Source: Pelagibacteraceae bacterium AG-345-F21 (GTDB lineage Bacteria > Pseudomonadota > Alphaproteobacteria > Pelagibacterales > Pelagibacteraceae). From it: DNA of 32,130 bases. The DNA lies in the NCBI GenBank assembly GCA_003281795.1, contig QCAW01000013.1, positions 1 to 32,130 of the forward strand. Direction: 5' to 3'. Positions 1-7,852 of this stretch are shown in pieces; within the stretch, counting starts at the first letter, position 1, and each line of letters starts with the position of its first letter. The position numbers and the translations under genes were made by a program. The notes under the pieces were generated by a model. That model was not told the origin of the DNA and searched no databases. It worked only from the letters and a program-made list of their open reading frames with translations.

Positions 1-428
1 TCAATAGTGATCCGGCCTCTGTGGCTTTTAAGACTGTTGAGTTTGCAAAAAAAAATGAAATCGATGTAGCTTTGATTGATACGGCAGGAAGACTTCAAAA
101 CAAAAAGAATTTAATGGAAGAGTACAAAAAAATTATTGGTGTACTTAAAAAAATCGACCCTTCATATCCTAACGAAGTAATTCTTGTCTTAGATGCAACT
201 ACAGGACAAAATGCGCTTAATCAAGTTGAAGAATTTAGTAAGATACATGATTTGACAGGTTTAATTATTACTAAACTTGATAGTACTGCTAAAGGTGGAA
301 TTATTTTAGCAATCTGCAAAAAATATAATTTACCTATTATAGCTGTAGGAATGGGAGAAAAAGATACGGACTTGCATCCATTTAATGCTGAATTTTTCAC
401 TAAAGCACTTTTAGGATTAAATTCTTAA
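1..428 (+). CDS. ftsY: Signal recognition particle receptor FtsY, C-terminal part
   Basis: This is the last 141 or so codons of FtsY, the GTPase that docks SRP-ribosome complexes at the inner membrane for co-translational insertion of membrane proteins. The reading frame is open from the left edge (frame starting at base 3), so the start lies outside the window. The GTPase motifs visible are DTAGR (G3), followed by LDATTGQNA, then TKLD with the STAKGG stretch (G4 and the following loop), and the VGMGEKDTDLHPF closing motif typical of FtsY. The helical N domain and the G1 P-loop are not in the window. FtsY is favoured over Ffh because the chain stops shortly after the G domain and has no methionine-rich M domain. 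The stop codon overlaps the stop of the opposing hydrolase by four bases. Confidence 0.95.
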   Translation, partial: NSDPASVAFKTVEFAKKNEIDVALIDTAGRLQNKKNLMEEYKKIIGVLKKIDPSYPNEVILVLDATTGQNALNQVEEFSKIHDLTGLIITKLDSTAKGGIILAICKKYNLPIIAVGMGEKDTDLHPFNAEFFTKALLGLNS

Positions 429-1225
429 TATTTTTCTATAAAATCTTGGATCTTCTCTAATAAACTGAAATTGAATTCCATCATGTGATCGTCTTCGGTT
501 GTAAAATATGATTGTTTTGGACTATTAGCTTTTTCAAATAATTCTTTTCCCATTGAAAAAGGAACAACATCATCTTTTTTACCATGCATTATTAAAATTG
601 GAGTATTAATCATTTTAATTTTACTAATTGTGTCATATCTGTCTTTTAAAAGAAGTCTTACAGGTAAATAAGGATAATAGATTTTTGCAGAATTCTCTAT
701 CGAGGTAAAAGGTGACTCTAATATTATGCTATTAAAATTATTTTCTTTTCCTACTTCTACCGCTATTCCACTTCCTAAAGACTCTCCGTATAAAATAATT
801 TGACTATTACTCACTCCTTGTTCATTTAACCATTTTATCGAAGCTTTAGCGTCTGTATATAAATTATTTTCTGTTGGAGATCCTTTGTTGCCACTAAATC
901 CTCTCCAAGAAATTAATAAAATATTAATATCTAATTTATAAAGTTCATTAAGTTTATAAATTCTGTTTGATAGATGGCCTGCATTTCCATGAAAAATAAC
1001 AAGTGTTTTAAATTTCTTAAAATCTTTCTGTATTAACCAGGATTTCAGCTGAATCTCTTCATCGACTTTAATAAAAATTTCATCATAATTAAACTGTATC
1101 TTATCATTTTGATAATTATTTTCTGAAGGATGGTAAAGTAGGTTCCTCTGATAAAAATATATAAAAATTACTAATACGCTGTAGGCAATTATTAAAGATG
1201 ATAAAGTTAAGTATAAATATTTCAT
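425..1225 (-). CDS. Membrane-anchored alpha/beta hydrolase (BEM46/ABHD13-like)
   Basis: A 266-residue serine hydrolase of the alpha/beta fold, with one N-terminal membrane helix (about residues 3-24) that should tether the catalytic domain outside the cytoplasm. The oxyanion-hole HGNAG motif is at 79-83 and the nucleophile elbow GESLGSG at 147-153 makes Ser149 the likely nucleophile. The acid is probably Asp218 (HGKKDDVVP) and the base His247 (DDHMME). Family members are carboxylesterases or lipases of mostly unknown substrate, so the real substrate cannot be given. Its start codon overlaps the stop of the upstream DMT permease by four bases (ATGA), indicating translational coupling as the last gene of the amidase-DMT transcription unit. 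Its stop shares a TTAA with the ftsY stop on the other strand. Confidence 0.85.
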   Translation of the reverse strand: MKYLYLTLSSLIIAYSVLVIFIYFYQRNLLYHPSENNYQNDKIQFNYDEIFIKVDEEIQLKSWLIQKDFKKFKTLVIFHGNAGHLSNRIYKLNELYKLDINILLISWRGFSGNKGSPTENNLYTDAKASIKWLNEQGVSNSQIILYGESLGSGIAVEVGKENNFNSIILESPFTSIENSAKIYYPYLPVRLLLKDRYDTISKIKMINTPILIMHGKKDDVVPFSMGKELFEKANSPKQSYFTTEDDHMMEFNFSLLEKIQDFIEKY

Positions 1226-2127
1226 TTAACAATCTTTCTGGCTAAATAAACGCCGATAAATACAAGGGTTGCTCCATAATAATGAAAGCTCAAAAGACTC
1301 TCATTAAATAAGATTATTCCATAAATAGCAGAATATATTGAAAATATATAAAGAGTAAAACCCGCTAAGGAAGCTCCAACATATTTCTGAACTTTAGTAT
1401 ACAAAGTGAAAGCTATAATTCCTGGAGAAATAGCGGCAAACAAAACCCAAAATAAAAAATTATTGTTAAAAACAGTATTAAAAAAGTAAGACTCTTCGAT
1501 TAAATAAAAAGGAAATAAAGAAATCGACCCGAATAAAGCTATAAGTGTAAATCTAGCCATGAGACTGAAGCTGCTTTTCCAATTAATAAGAAAAATAGAA
1601 TAGACTGCCCAGCCAATAGCGGCTCCTAACATCCACAAGTCTCCAGAAGTAAACTTAAAATTTATTAGATAAGTTAAATCACCTTTACAAATTATTATTA
1701 AAACACCTAAAAGGCATAAAATTAAACCGGTAATTCTAGATAAATTAATTTTGTCTCCAAAAAATAAAACTGATAATACGATAATAAATATTGGTGAGGA
1801 AGTATAAATAATTCCCATATTTGCCATTGTAGTCGACATACCAGCTATAAATGGGAAGGCGCCACAAATCCCGCAGCCCATAAGTCCTAAGAAAAAAAGC
1901 TTTAAAAACTCTTGCTTGAATTTTTTCCTTTTTTTTATAATTTCATCAAAAAAGAATGGCATCAAAATTACGAATACAGTGAGCCATCTCCAAAACGCTA
2001 ATGAAACTGGTGGAACATATTCAACGCCGCCTCTAGCAACAATAATATTAGATGCCATAAAAATTGGTTGAATAAATAATAGTAAATAAGGATAAAAATT
2101 ATTTTTTCTTGTCACCAAAGGCTTCAT
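1222..2127 (-). CDS. DMT-superfamily permease (EamA family)
   Basis: A 301-residue inner-membrane protein of about ten hydrophobic helices, arranged as two EamA repeats (roughly residues 12-140 and 160-298). This is the normal size for drug/metabolite transporter superfamily members such as RhaT- and YdcZ-like exporters. The positively charged cytoplasmic loop between early helices (IIKKRKKFKQ) fits the inside-positive rule. Substrate cannot be read from the sequence. Neighbouring genes (amidase, TRAP transporter) suggest export or exchange of a small organic acid or amine, which is inference only. The start overlaps the 3' end of a small membrane-protein ORF by 29 bases, and the stop overlaps the hydrolase start, so it sits inside an operon. 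Confidence 0.88.
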   Translation of the reverse strand: MKPLVTRKNNFYPYLLLFIQPIFMASNIIVARGGVEYVPPVSLAFWRWLTVFVILMPFFFDEIIKKRKKFKQEFLKLFFLGLMGCGICGAFPFIAGMSTTMANMGIIYTSSPIFIIVLSVLFFGDKINLSRITGLILCLLGVLIIICKGDLTYLINFKFTSGDLWMLGAAIGWAVYSIFLINWKSSFSLMARFTLIALFGSISLFPFYLIEESYFFNTVFNNNFLFWVLFAAISPGIIAFTLYTKVQKYVGASLAGFTLYIFSIYSAIYGIILFNESLLSFHYYGATLVFIGVYLARKIVK

Positions 2128-2278
2128 ATAACATCATTACTATTACTAAGCCCATCAGGATATAAACTGGTAAAACATCTTTAAAACCAATCATCATTGA
2201 TCTGGTTAATGTAGTCGCCAGACCTATCAGAAAAGCAATACAAAAAACGCAACCAATTATTGAAGTAATCTTATTCAT
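2099..2278 (-). CDS. Small two-helix membrane protein, 59 residues, unrecognised
   Basis: Between the amidase and the DMT permease the minus strand holds an ATG-initiated ORF of 59 codons ending in TAA at 2099-2101. The product has two hydrophobic segments, about residues 4-24 and 34-54, joined by a short turn containing Arg and Lys (LTRSMMIGFKD), and ends in a charged tail (YEAFGDKKK). It begins eight bases inside the amidase end (ATG at 2278, amidase TAA at 2271-2273) and runs 29 bases into the DMT gene in a different frame, exactly the tight packing seen for real genes here. Without it this would be one of the longest gaps in the operon. I do not recognise a family. It could be a small accessory subunit of the neighbouring transporter or an independent membrane peptide. 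There is no strong Shine-Dalgarno. Confidence 0.65.
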   Translation of the reverse strand: MNKITSIIGCVFCIAFLIGLATTLTRSMMIGFKDVLPVYILMGLVIVMMLYEAFGDKKK

Positions 2279-3602
2279 CTTTACAGTTTTTCTCCATCCA
2301 GTTAGCTGTTCCTAAAAATCTCAAATCATCAAGTTTATTTCCAACTAATTGAACGCCTAATGGTAAGTTATTTTCTCCAGTTAGTAAAGGGAGTGAAATT
2401 GTTGGTAAACCTAGATATGTCCAAGATTTTTGAAAATCTGCGCTTCCTGTAGATTTAAGACCTTTATCAGCAACTCCGCTTGAAGATGGAGTGATAATGC
2501 CATGATAGTCTTCAAAAACTTCTTTGTAAGACTCATAACTTTGCTTCATAAAATCTATTGCATCCGTATATTCTTTGGCAGAATACTTCATGCCTCTTTC
2601 AATCGCGTCTCTCATTTCTTTAGAAAGTTTATTTTTATCTTTTTTATAATAGACTTGAAAATTATTTGCCAAATCAGTTTCGTGAATAATTTTATGATAC
2701 TTGGGAATTTCTTTAAAATAAGAGGGCATGTCAAATACTTCTATGTTCTTCTTAAAACTTTTAATTAAAAATTCAAATGCTTTTTGGGACTCTTTATCGA
2801 TACTTTTCCAATTATCTGTTTTATAAAAAATGAACTTAGGTTCAAAGACTGGCCCCTCTTCACAAATTTTTATCATATCGTCAGCAGCAAAATGCACTGT
2901 AGCTGGGTCGTACAAATCTTTTTTTATTAATGATTTTGCAAGTAATGCCACATCTTTTACAGTTTTTCCGAATACACCCATCGTATCGAGTTTATCTGAA
3001 GTTTTTAAAACTCCATTTCTTGAAATTAATCCATAAGAAGGCTTATAACCAACAACTCCACAATAAGAAGCAGGTCTAATTATAGATCCACCCGTTTGAG
3101 AACCAATAGATAAATGAGCCATGTGAGAAGCTACGACAGCTGCAGATCCGCTGGATGATCCGCCTGGAGTTCTAGAATAGTCATGAGGATTTTTAGTTTT
3201 ACTTGGGTGAATGTAAGCAAGTTCACAAGTTGCTGTTTTTCCCATAATAATTGCTCCTGCCGTCTTTAATAAATTAACTATTTCTGAGTCTTGGGAGCTC
3301 GACATTTTTTTTCTAAAAACAGTTCCGCACTCTGTTGGCATATCATATGTTCCAATTATATCTTTTATTGCAATAGGCAGCCCATGTAGAGCGCCAAGAG
3401 GTTTGCCAGATTTTCTGTATTCATCGGCCTCTTCTGCTTTTTCTAAAAGAATTTTTTTATCTAAAAAAGCCCATGCTTGAACATCTTTATCAAATTTTTC
3501 AATTCTCTTAATATAAGCTTTACATAGTTCTACAGAAGAAATGTCTCCAGATTTTAATTTGGAAACCAATTCATTGGCGTTTAAAGAAGCTGTATCTATC
3601 AT
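2271..3602 (-). CDS. Amidase (amidase signature family)
   Basis: A 443-residue amidase signature enzyme that hydrolyses a carboxamide to acid and ammonia. The Ser-cisSer-Lys triad is readable: Lys80 in PIAIKD, Ser149 at the start of the GGSSSGS motif (147-153) and the nucleophile Ser173 in TGGSIIRPAS. The spacings (69 and 24 residues) match those of the family. GatA function is unlikely because no gatB or gatC lies next to it. Substrate is unknown; possibilities are amides, ureido compounds or an N-acyl compound brought in by the neighbouring transporter. The preferred start is ATG at 3602; a TTG one codon upstream is possible but unnecessary. It follows dctM by nine bases, so it is probably co-transcribed with the TRAP permease. 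Confidence 0.9.
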   Translation of the reverse strand: MIDTASLNANELVSKLKSGDISSVELCKAYIKRIEKFDKDVQAWAFLDKKILLEKAEEADEYRKSGKPLGALHGLPIAIKDIIGTYDMPTECGTVFRKKMSSSQDSEIVNLLKTAGAIIMGKTATCELAYIHPSKTKNPHDYSRTPGGSSSGSAAVVASHMAHLSIGSQTGGSIIRPASYCGVVGYKPSYGLISRNGVLKTSDKLDTMGVFGKTVKDVALLAKSLIKKDLYDPATVHFAADDMIKICEEGPVFEPKFIFYKTDNWKSIDKESQKAFEFLIKSFKKNIEVFDMPSYFKEIPKYHKIIHETDLANNFQVYYKKDKNKLSKEMRDAIERGMKYSAKEYTDAIDFMKQSYESYKEVFEDYHGIITPSSSGVADKGLKSTGSADFQKSWTYLGLPTISLPLLTGENNLPLGVQLVGNKLDDLRFLGTANWMEKNCKDE

Positions 3603-3611
3603 CAAAATTTA

Positions 3612-4973
3612 TTAGTTTGCAAATAAAGTATCAGGCAACCAAAGTGCGATACCTGGAAATAAATACATCAATACCATAGCAAAAATTACTATTCCCAAGA
3701 AAGGCATTATACCTCTAAATATTTCCATAAGTTCAACATTTTTTGATTGAACGCCTTTAAGATAATAAGCAGACATCGCCATGGGCGGAGTTAAGAAAGA
3801 AGTTTGTAAATTTAAAGCTATTAACATAGCAAAAAAATATGGATTCACTCCAAAAAACTCAACTAATGGTAAAAATATTGGAACAAATATAATTAATATT
3901 TCAGTCCATTCCAACGGCCATCCAAGTAAGAAAATTATAATCTGAGTGATTACTAAAAACTGCCAAGGTGCGAGATCCATAGCTTTAAAAAAATGTTCAA
4001 ATACCTCATGGCCTCCTAAATATGAAAAAACAGATGAAAAAGTCCAGGACCCTATAAATAACCACATTATCATTGCTGTTGTCTTTGCAGTAAGAAAGAC
4101 TGACTCCTTAAAATTTTTCCATTTTAAAGTTTTATAAAAAAATGAGAGAACTATCGCTCCAAAAGCACCTACTCCAGCAGCTTCTGCTGGTGTTGCTAAG
4201 CCTCCTAAAATTGTACCAAGTACTAAAATAATTAATGAAAAGAGGGGAAGAAAAGAAACTAAAACCTCTTTCATTATCTCGGCTCTTGGAGGTATTTCTT
4301 CTTCAGGTGGTTTAGGTGCTATAGACGGATTAAAATATGCTCTGGTAATTGCATAGCCTATATATAATCCAGCGAGCAATAAACCAGGAAGTATTGCAGC
4401 GGCAAATAACCTTAAGGGTGAAAGCTGAGCAATAACTGAATAAACAATTAACATAATACTAGGTGGAATTAATATTCCAAGACACCCGCCCGAACAAATT
4501 ACCCCAGAAGCAAATTTTTTATCGTATCCTGCTTTGATCATGGCCGGCCATGCTAACAAACCCATTAAAGTAACTACCGCACCGATAATCCCAGTCGCAG
4601 TTGAAAAGAGCGCACAAGTAATTAGAGCTGCTACTGCCATCGAAGCTGGCAATTTATGTGAGGCTAATCTAATTGCAAAAAACAATCTGGAAACAATTCC
4701 AGCTCTTTCTACCAGATATCCCATAAATAAGAATAAGGGGACTGCGGTTAACACGGTATTATCCATTACTGTATAAGTGTTTTGAACAAATAGTTGAAAA
4801 ATCCTGTTATCTAATAAATGTTCCATTCGAGTAGGATCGAAGTAAGCGTAATAACCAAAACCAACTCCCATCGCCATTAAAGTAAATGCTATTGGAAATC
4901 CTAAAAGCACAGCAAATAGAAAAAGTCCCATCATAAAAATTGCTACTTCTGGATTTGTTAGACTAAATAACAT
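3612..4973 (-). CDS. dctM: TRAP transporter large permease subunit DctM
   Basis: The large membrane subunit of a tripartite ATP-independent periplasmic transporter, which carries the sodium-coupled translocation pathway for organic acids. The protein (453 residues from the preferred start) is almost entirely hydrophobic, with about eleven or twelve helices and the conserved DctM stretches ICSGGCLGILIPPS and LNLQTSFLTPPMAMSAYYL. An ATG at 4988 five codons upstream is also in frame, but the ATG at 4973 has a GAGG nine bases ahead of it and gives an 11-base overlap with dctQ, so I prefer it. Together with DctQ and DctP it forms one transporter. Substrate is addressed under DctP. Confidence 0.93.
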   Translation of the reverse strand: MLFSLTNPEVAIFMMGLFLFAVLLGFPIAFTLMAMGVGFGYYAYFDPTRMEHLLDNRIFQLFVQNTYTVMDNTVLTAVPLFLFMGYLVERAGIVSRLFFAIRLASHKLPASMAVAALITCALFSTATGIIGAVVTLMGLLAWPAMIKAGYDKKFASGVICSGGCLGILIPPSIMLIVYSVIAQLSPLRLFAAAILPGLLLAGLYIGYAITRAYFNPSIAPKPPEEEIPPRAEIMKEVLVSFLPLFSLIILVLGTILGGLATPAEAAGVGAFGAIVLSFFYKTLKWKNFKESVFLTAKTTAMIMWLFIGSWTFSSVFSYLGGHEVFEHFFKAMDLAPWQFLVITQIIIFLLGWPLEWTEILIIFVPIFLPLVEFFGVNPYFFAMLIALNLQTSFLTPPMAMSAYYLKGVQSKNVELMEIFRGIMPFLGIVIFAMVLMYLFPGIALWLPDTLFAN

Positions 4974-5547
4974 CTTTTTGATCCTCATCTTGTGAAGTTC
5001 TCATTAACATTTTTTCTGTTTCTTCAGCAACAACCATCCTTGCTGGCCAGTGACCAGTTTGAATACAGATAACTGACCTGAAGACTTCACTTATACCCTG
5101 AATAATTAAAAGTACTCCAGCTGAAGGTATTAATGCTTTTGCCATATAAATTTGGATTTGAGCAGGACTATTCCAACTAGTTTCTTTGATTTTCCATGCC
5201 AATGCAGCATATTCATATCCATAAAATGCTAAAGCTAAAACACCAGGGAAAAAAAATATAAAATATAAAATTAAATCTATGTAGCCTTGAGTTCTAGGTT
5301 TGAATAGTCTGTAAATCACATCTCCTCTTACATGAGCTTCTGTAGATAAAGTATAAGCTCCTGCCATCATAAAAATAGCACCATACATTTGTAAACTAAA
5401 ATCAAAATTCCATAATGTGGGCGCGTTAAAAGCATAAGCCATTACAACTTCATAGCAAGTTCCACCCATTAATATTACAATGCACCATGAAAATGCCTTT
5501 CCTACCGAAGTGCTTAAATGATCTGCGAAACTGATAAATCCTCTCAT
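4963..5547 (-). CDS. dctQ: TRAP transporter small permease subunit DctQ
   Basis: The small four-helix membrane subunit of the TRAP transporter, 194 residues. Helices are at about residues 14-34, 48-66, 87-108 and 131-153; the tail after residue 170 is charged and cytoplasmic. The segment WNFDFSLQMYGAIFMMAGAYTLSTEAHVRGD matches the DctQ signature in which a charged VRGD-type motif follows the second helix (quoted partly: MAGAYTL then HVRGD). It lies immediately downstream of the dctP hairpin and overlaps dctM by 11 bases, so its expression depends on read-through of that hairpin or on a promoter within the 85-base gap. Confidence 0.92.
   Translation of the reverse strand: MRGFISFADHLSTSVGKAFSWCIVILMGGTCYEVVMAYAFNAPTLWNFDFSLQMYGAIFMMAGAYTLSTEAHVRGDVIYRLFKPRTQGYIDLILYFIFFFPGVLALAFYGYEYAALAWKIKETSWNSPAQIQIYMAKALIPSAGVLLIIQGISEVFRSVICIQTGHWPARMVVAEETEKMLMRTSQDEDQKDVI
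4983..4986 (-). promoter_or_regulatory. Shine-Dalgarno deciding the dctM start
   Basis: GAGG on the minus strand, nine bases before ATG 4973 and overlapping the alternative ATG at 4988. Its position supports initiation at 4973, inside the end of dctQ. Confidence 0.55.
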
Positions 5548-5582
5548 AAAAATAAACTATTCTAAATTTTTGATTTTTTCCA

Positions 5583-5620
5583 TAAAAAAAGGGGAGAACA
5601 AATGTCTCCCCTTTTTAATT
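5583..5620 (-). terminator. Strong hairpin between dctP and dctQ (terminator/attenuator)
   Basis: A perfect 12-base-pair stem has arms at 5586-5597 and 5605-5616, with core GGGGAGA / TCTCCCC and a seven-base loop at 5598-5604. Read in the direction of dctP it is followed by a run of T (bases 5590-5584), the structure of an intrinsic terminator. Because dctQM has no other obvious leader, partial termination here would give more dctP mRNA than permease mRNA. The stem is symmetrical enough to work in both directions, but nothing on the plus strand needs it. Confidence 0.85.
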
Positions 5621-5632
5621 ATTTAAAATTTA

Positions 5633-6784
5633 CTAAATTTTAACTTTAGCAATGTTTCCAAACTCATTTTCATAAGCCAATTTGTAATTAGGCTGATTCA
5701 TGAGCAAGTATTTCATAACTCTCTTAGCGTAAGCTTTTTGAGAGTCCACAATTTTCTTAAAGAACGGGTCTTTTTTGTTAAAGTCACCTATAACTTTATC
5801 CCACCCTTTTAATTGTTGAGCTAAAATTTCATCAGAAGTTTGATACACATTTACTTTATGTTGATTCATCAATTTCGATAAATCAGCAGAGTATCTAACT
5901 AAAGCTTTGAAATAGTTGTCTGTATTCGCAGCATAAGCAGCATTTTTTAGGATAGCCTGATGCTTAGGAGCTAATCCATTAAATGTTTTCTTATTTACAG
6001 GAATTTCAAACATCTCTTGAGATTGGTGGAAGCTTCCTAAGTGATAATGCTTAGAAACATCTTGCATACCAAACTGTGAGTCTGAAGTTGGGTTGTTAAA
6101 CTCTGCAGCTTCGATCAATCCTGTTTTCATTGCAGGTTGAATTTCACCACCAGGTAATTGTCTAACTACCATTCCCATTGCTGTTAATACGTTAGTCGCT
6201 AAACCAACTGTTCTGTACTTCATTCCTTTAACATCAGACACTTTAGTCACGTTCTTTTTGAACCAACCAAATGGCTGAGCAGGCATTGGCATGTGGAAGA
6301 ATCCAATGTAATCGAAACCAACTTTTGATAAAGTTTCGTTATAAAGTTTTCTACCTCCACCGTACTCCATCCATCCCATTACTTCTTGAGATGACATTCC
6401 GTATGATGGTCCTGTACCAAATAATGAAGCGGCAGCATTTTTACCATACCAGTATGCAGTAACCCAGTGTCCCATATCTAATACTCCAGAACTTACTGCT
6501 TGTCCTATCTCACCAGTCTTTACAACTGATCCAACAGGTTGAAGATCAATCTTCAACTCACCGCCTGACATGTCGCTTACCATTTTTGCATAGTCTCCAG
6601 CCATCTCGAAGAATATATTTGCTCCTGAAGGCCAAGCTGCTTGCATCTTTAAAGTTACCGGAGCTCCAAGCGCAATATTAGGCATTGCAACTGTTGCTGC
6701 CGCTGCTGCACCCGTAGCTGCCGCTGCTTTAAAGAACTTTCGTCTTGAAGGAGTTTTAACTCCTTTGATTGTTTTTTTAGACAT
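5633..6784 (-). CDS. dctP: TRAP substrate-binding protein, TakP-like
   Basis: The periplasmic binding protein of the TRAP system, 383 residues. The N-terminus carries a twin-arginine signal (SRRKFFKAA at 13-21, then an alanine-rich stretch and a likely cleavage after ALGA near 41), so it is probably exported folded by Tat. The mature protein resembles the 2-oxoacid-binding TakP / lactate-binding branch: GTGPSYGMS, MPMPAQPFGWFKK and the GMKYRTVG segment whose Arg191 is the likely carboxylate-binding arginine. A monocarboxylate 2-oxo or 2-hydroxy acid is therefore the likely ligand; the adjacent glycolate and 2-hydroxyacid oxidases support this, but it is inference. Translation is favoured by AAGGGGG just upstream of the ATG. 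A strong hairpin follows the stop. Confidence 0.9.
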   Translation of the reverse strand: MSKKTIKGVKTPSRRKFFKAAAATGAAAAATVAMPNIALGAPVTLKMQAAWPSGANIFFEMAGDYAKMVSDMSGGELKIDLQPVGSVVKTGEIGQAVSSGVLDMGHWVTAYWYGKNAAASLFGTGPSYGMSSQEVMGWMEYGGGRKLYNETLSKVGFDYIGFFHMPMPAQPFGWFKKNVTKVSDVKGMKYRTVGLATNVLTAMGMVVRQLPGGEIQPAMKTGLIEAAEFNNPTSDSQFGMQDVSKHYHLGSFHQSQEMFEIPVNKKTFNGLAPKHQAILKNAAYAANTDNYFKALVRYSADLSKLMNQHKVNVYQTSDEILAQQLKGWDKVIGDFNKKDPFFKKIVDSQKAYAKRVMKYLLMNQPNYKLAYENEFGNIAKVKI

Positions 6785-6788
6785 ATGT

Positions 6789-6795
6789 CCCCCTT
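6789..6795 (-). promoter_or_regulatory. Strong ribosome binding site of dctP
   Basis: AAGGGGG on the minus strand ends four bases before the ATG (the AAGG core is seven bases away). It is one of the best Shine-Dalgarno matches in a window where most genes have none, in keeping with high production of a binding protein. Confidence 0.6.
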
Positions 6796-6897
6796 ACTTA
6801 TTAATAATTAAAATATTTAAACATATAAACTTAAGAGAGTCTCACCCAAACTGAACTAATTTTTGTCGCTTACAACTTAAAGTAGTAAAATAAATAT

Positions 6898-7851
6898 CTA
6901 ATTTACTTTGTTTTTACACTTTCCGGTTTTAAAAAATTCTTCAAGATTATCAATGGCAAGATTCGCCATCGCAGTTCGTGTTTCTTTGGTTGCGCTACCA
7001 AGATGAGGAAGAATAAATGCACTTTTATGCTTCAAATACCCAGGATTTAAAATCGGTTCTCCCTTGTAAACATCCAATCCGACAGCATAAACTTTTCTTC
7101 TATCTAATGCATCAATTAAAGCTTCATCGTCAACTATATCTCCTCTGGCTACGTTGGTTACTACAGCTCCTTTAGGTAAATACTCCAAAGTTTCTTTGTT
7201 GATTATATTGACCGTTTCCTTTGATGCTGGGCAACATACTGACAAAACATCTGATACACTTAATAAACTTGCTAATTTTTTGTGGTAAATAGCTCCATCT
7301 TCCTTTTCGGGACTCAACTTTGATCTATTATGATAATGAATTACCATACCTAGAGATTTAGCAATTTTTGAAATTTTTTTTCCAATTCGACCCATTCCTA
7401 ATATACCTAATCTTGTTCCAGTAAGTTGCTTGCCTATTAAATAATCTGCTGACCATTTCCAATCTGAAGCTTGGGCACTTTTAATCCCTTCTGCAGCTCT
7501 TCTGCAGGCACCTAAAATTAAAAGAATGCCTATTTCAGCTGTTGCATCAGTTAATACTTCAGGGGTATTAGTTACAGCAATATTTCTTTTATTAGCTGCT
7601 TCTAAATCTATATTTCCAAATCCAACTGCAAAATTAGATAAAATCTTTACACTCTTAGGTAGTTTATCAATTGTATCTGCATCTAATTTATCAGTTAAAG
7701 CTGATAAAATACCATCACAGTCTTTACTCAATTCTATTAATTTTTTTTGAGAATAAAGTTCATCGTTAGAGTTTAACCTAATGTCGTAAAGAGTTTTTAA
7801 TCTATCTTCATTTGATTGTAATAGTTTTCTGGTTACCAATATTTTTTTCAT
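6898..7851 (-). CDS. D-2-hydroxyacid dehydrogenase (glyoxylate/hydroxypyruvate reductase-like)
   Basis: A 317-residue NAD(P)H-dependent reductase of the D-isomer-specific 2-hydroxyacid dehydrogenase family. The Rossmann motif GMGRIG is at 152-157, and the catalytic residues are Arg236 (ARGDIVDD), Glu265 (KGEP) and His283 (LPHLGSAT). The closest functional group by eye is GyaR/GhrB, which reduces glyoxylate to glycolate and hydroxypyruvate to glycerate. After the nucleotide-binding loop comes HNRSK; a basic residue there is often linked with NADPH preference, suggesting NADPH use. It is one base downstream of glcF, so it ends the glycolate operon. It would run against GlcDEF if both act on glyoxylate, so it may be for overflow or for a different 2-oxoacid. 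Confidence 0.88.
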   Translation of the reverse strand: MKKILVTRKLLQSNEDRLKTLYDIRLNSNDELYSQKKLIELSKDCDGILSALTDKLDADTIDKLPKSVKILSNFAVGFGNIDLEAANKRNIAVTNTPEVLTDATAEIGILLILGACRRAAEGIKSAQASDWKWSADYLIGKQLTGTRLGILGMGRIGKKISKIAKSLGMVIHYHNRSKLSPEKEDGAIYHKKLASLLSVSDVLSVCCPASKETVNIINKETLEYLPKGAVVTNVARGDIVDDEALIDALDRRKVYAVGLDVYKGEPILNPGYLKHKSAFILPHLGSATKETRTAMANLAIDNLEEFFKTGKCKNKVN

Positions 7852-7852
7852 G

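Noticed and set aside
2502-3036. Plus-strand ORFs opposite the amidase
   Set aside because: They are antisense shadows of a gene with all catalytic motifs; the products are low-complexity and without starts supported by a Shine-Dalgarno.
3600-3605. TTG start for the amidase one codon before the ATG
   Set aside because: ATG at 3602 is directly available and gives the usual N-terminus; the TTG adds only one residue.
6785-6897. Riboswitch (for example glycine type) in the gap before dctP, given the glycolate/glycine theme
   Set aside because: At 113 bases the gap lacks any recognisable aptamer core or stable paired domain; only the strong Shine-Dalgarno stands out.
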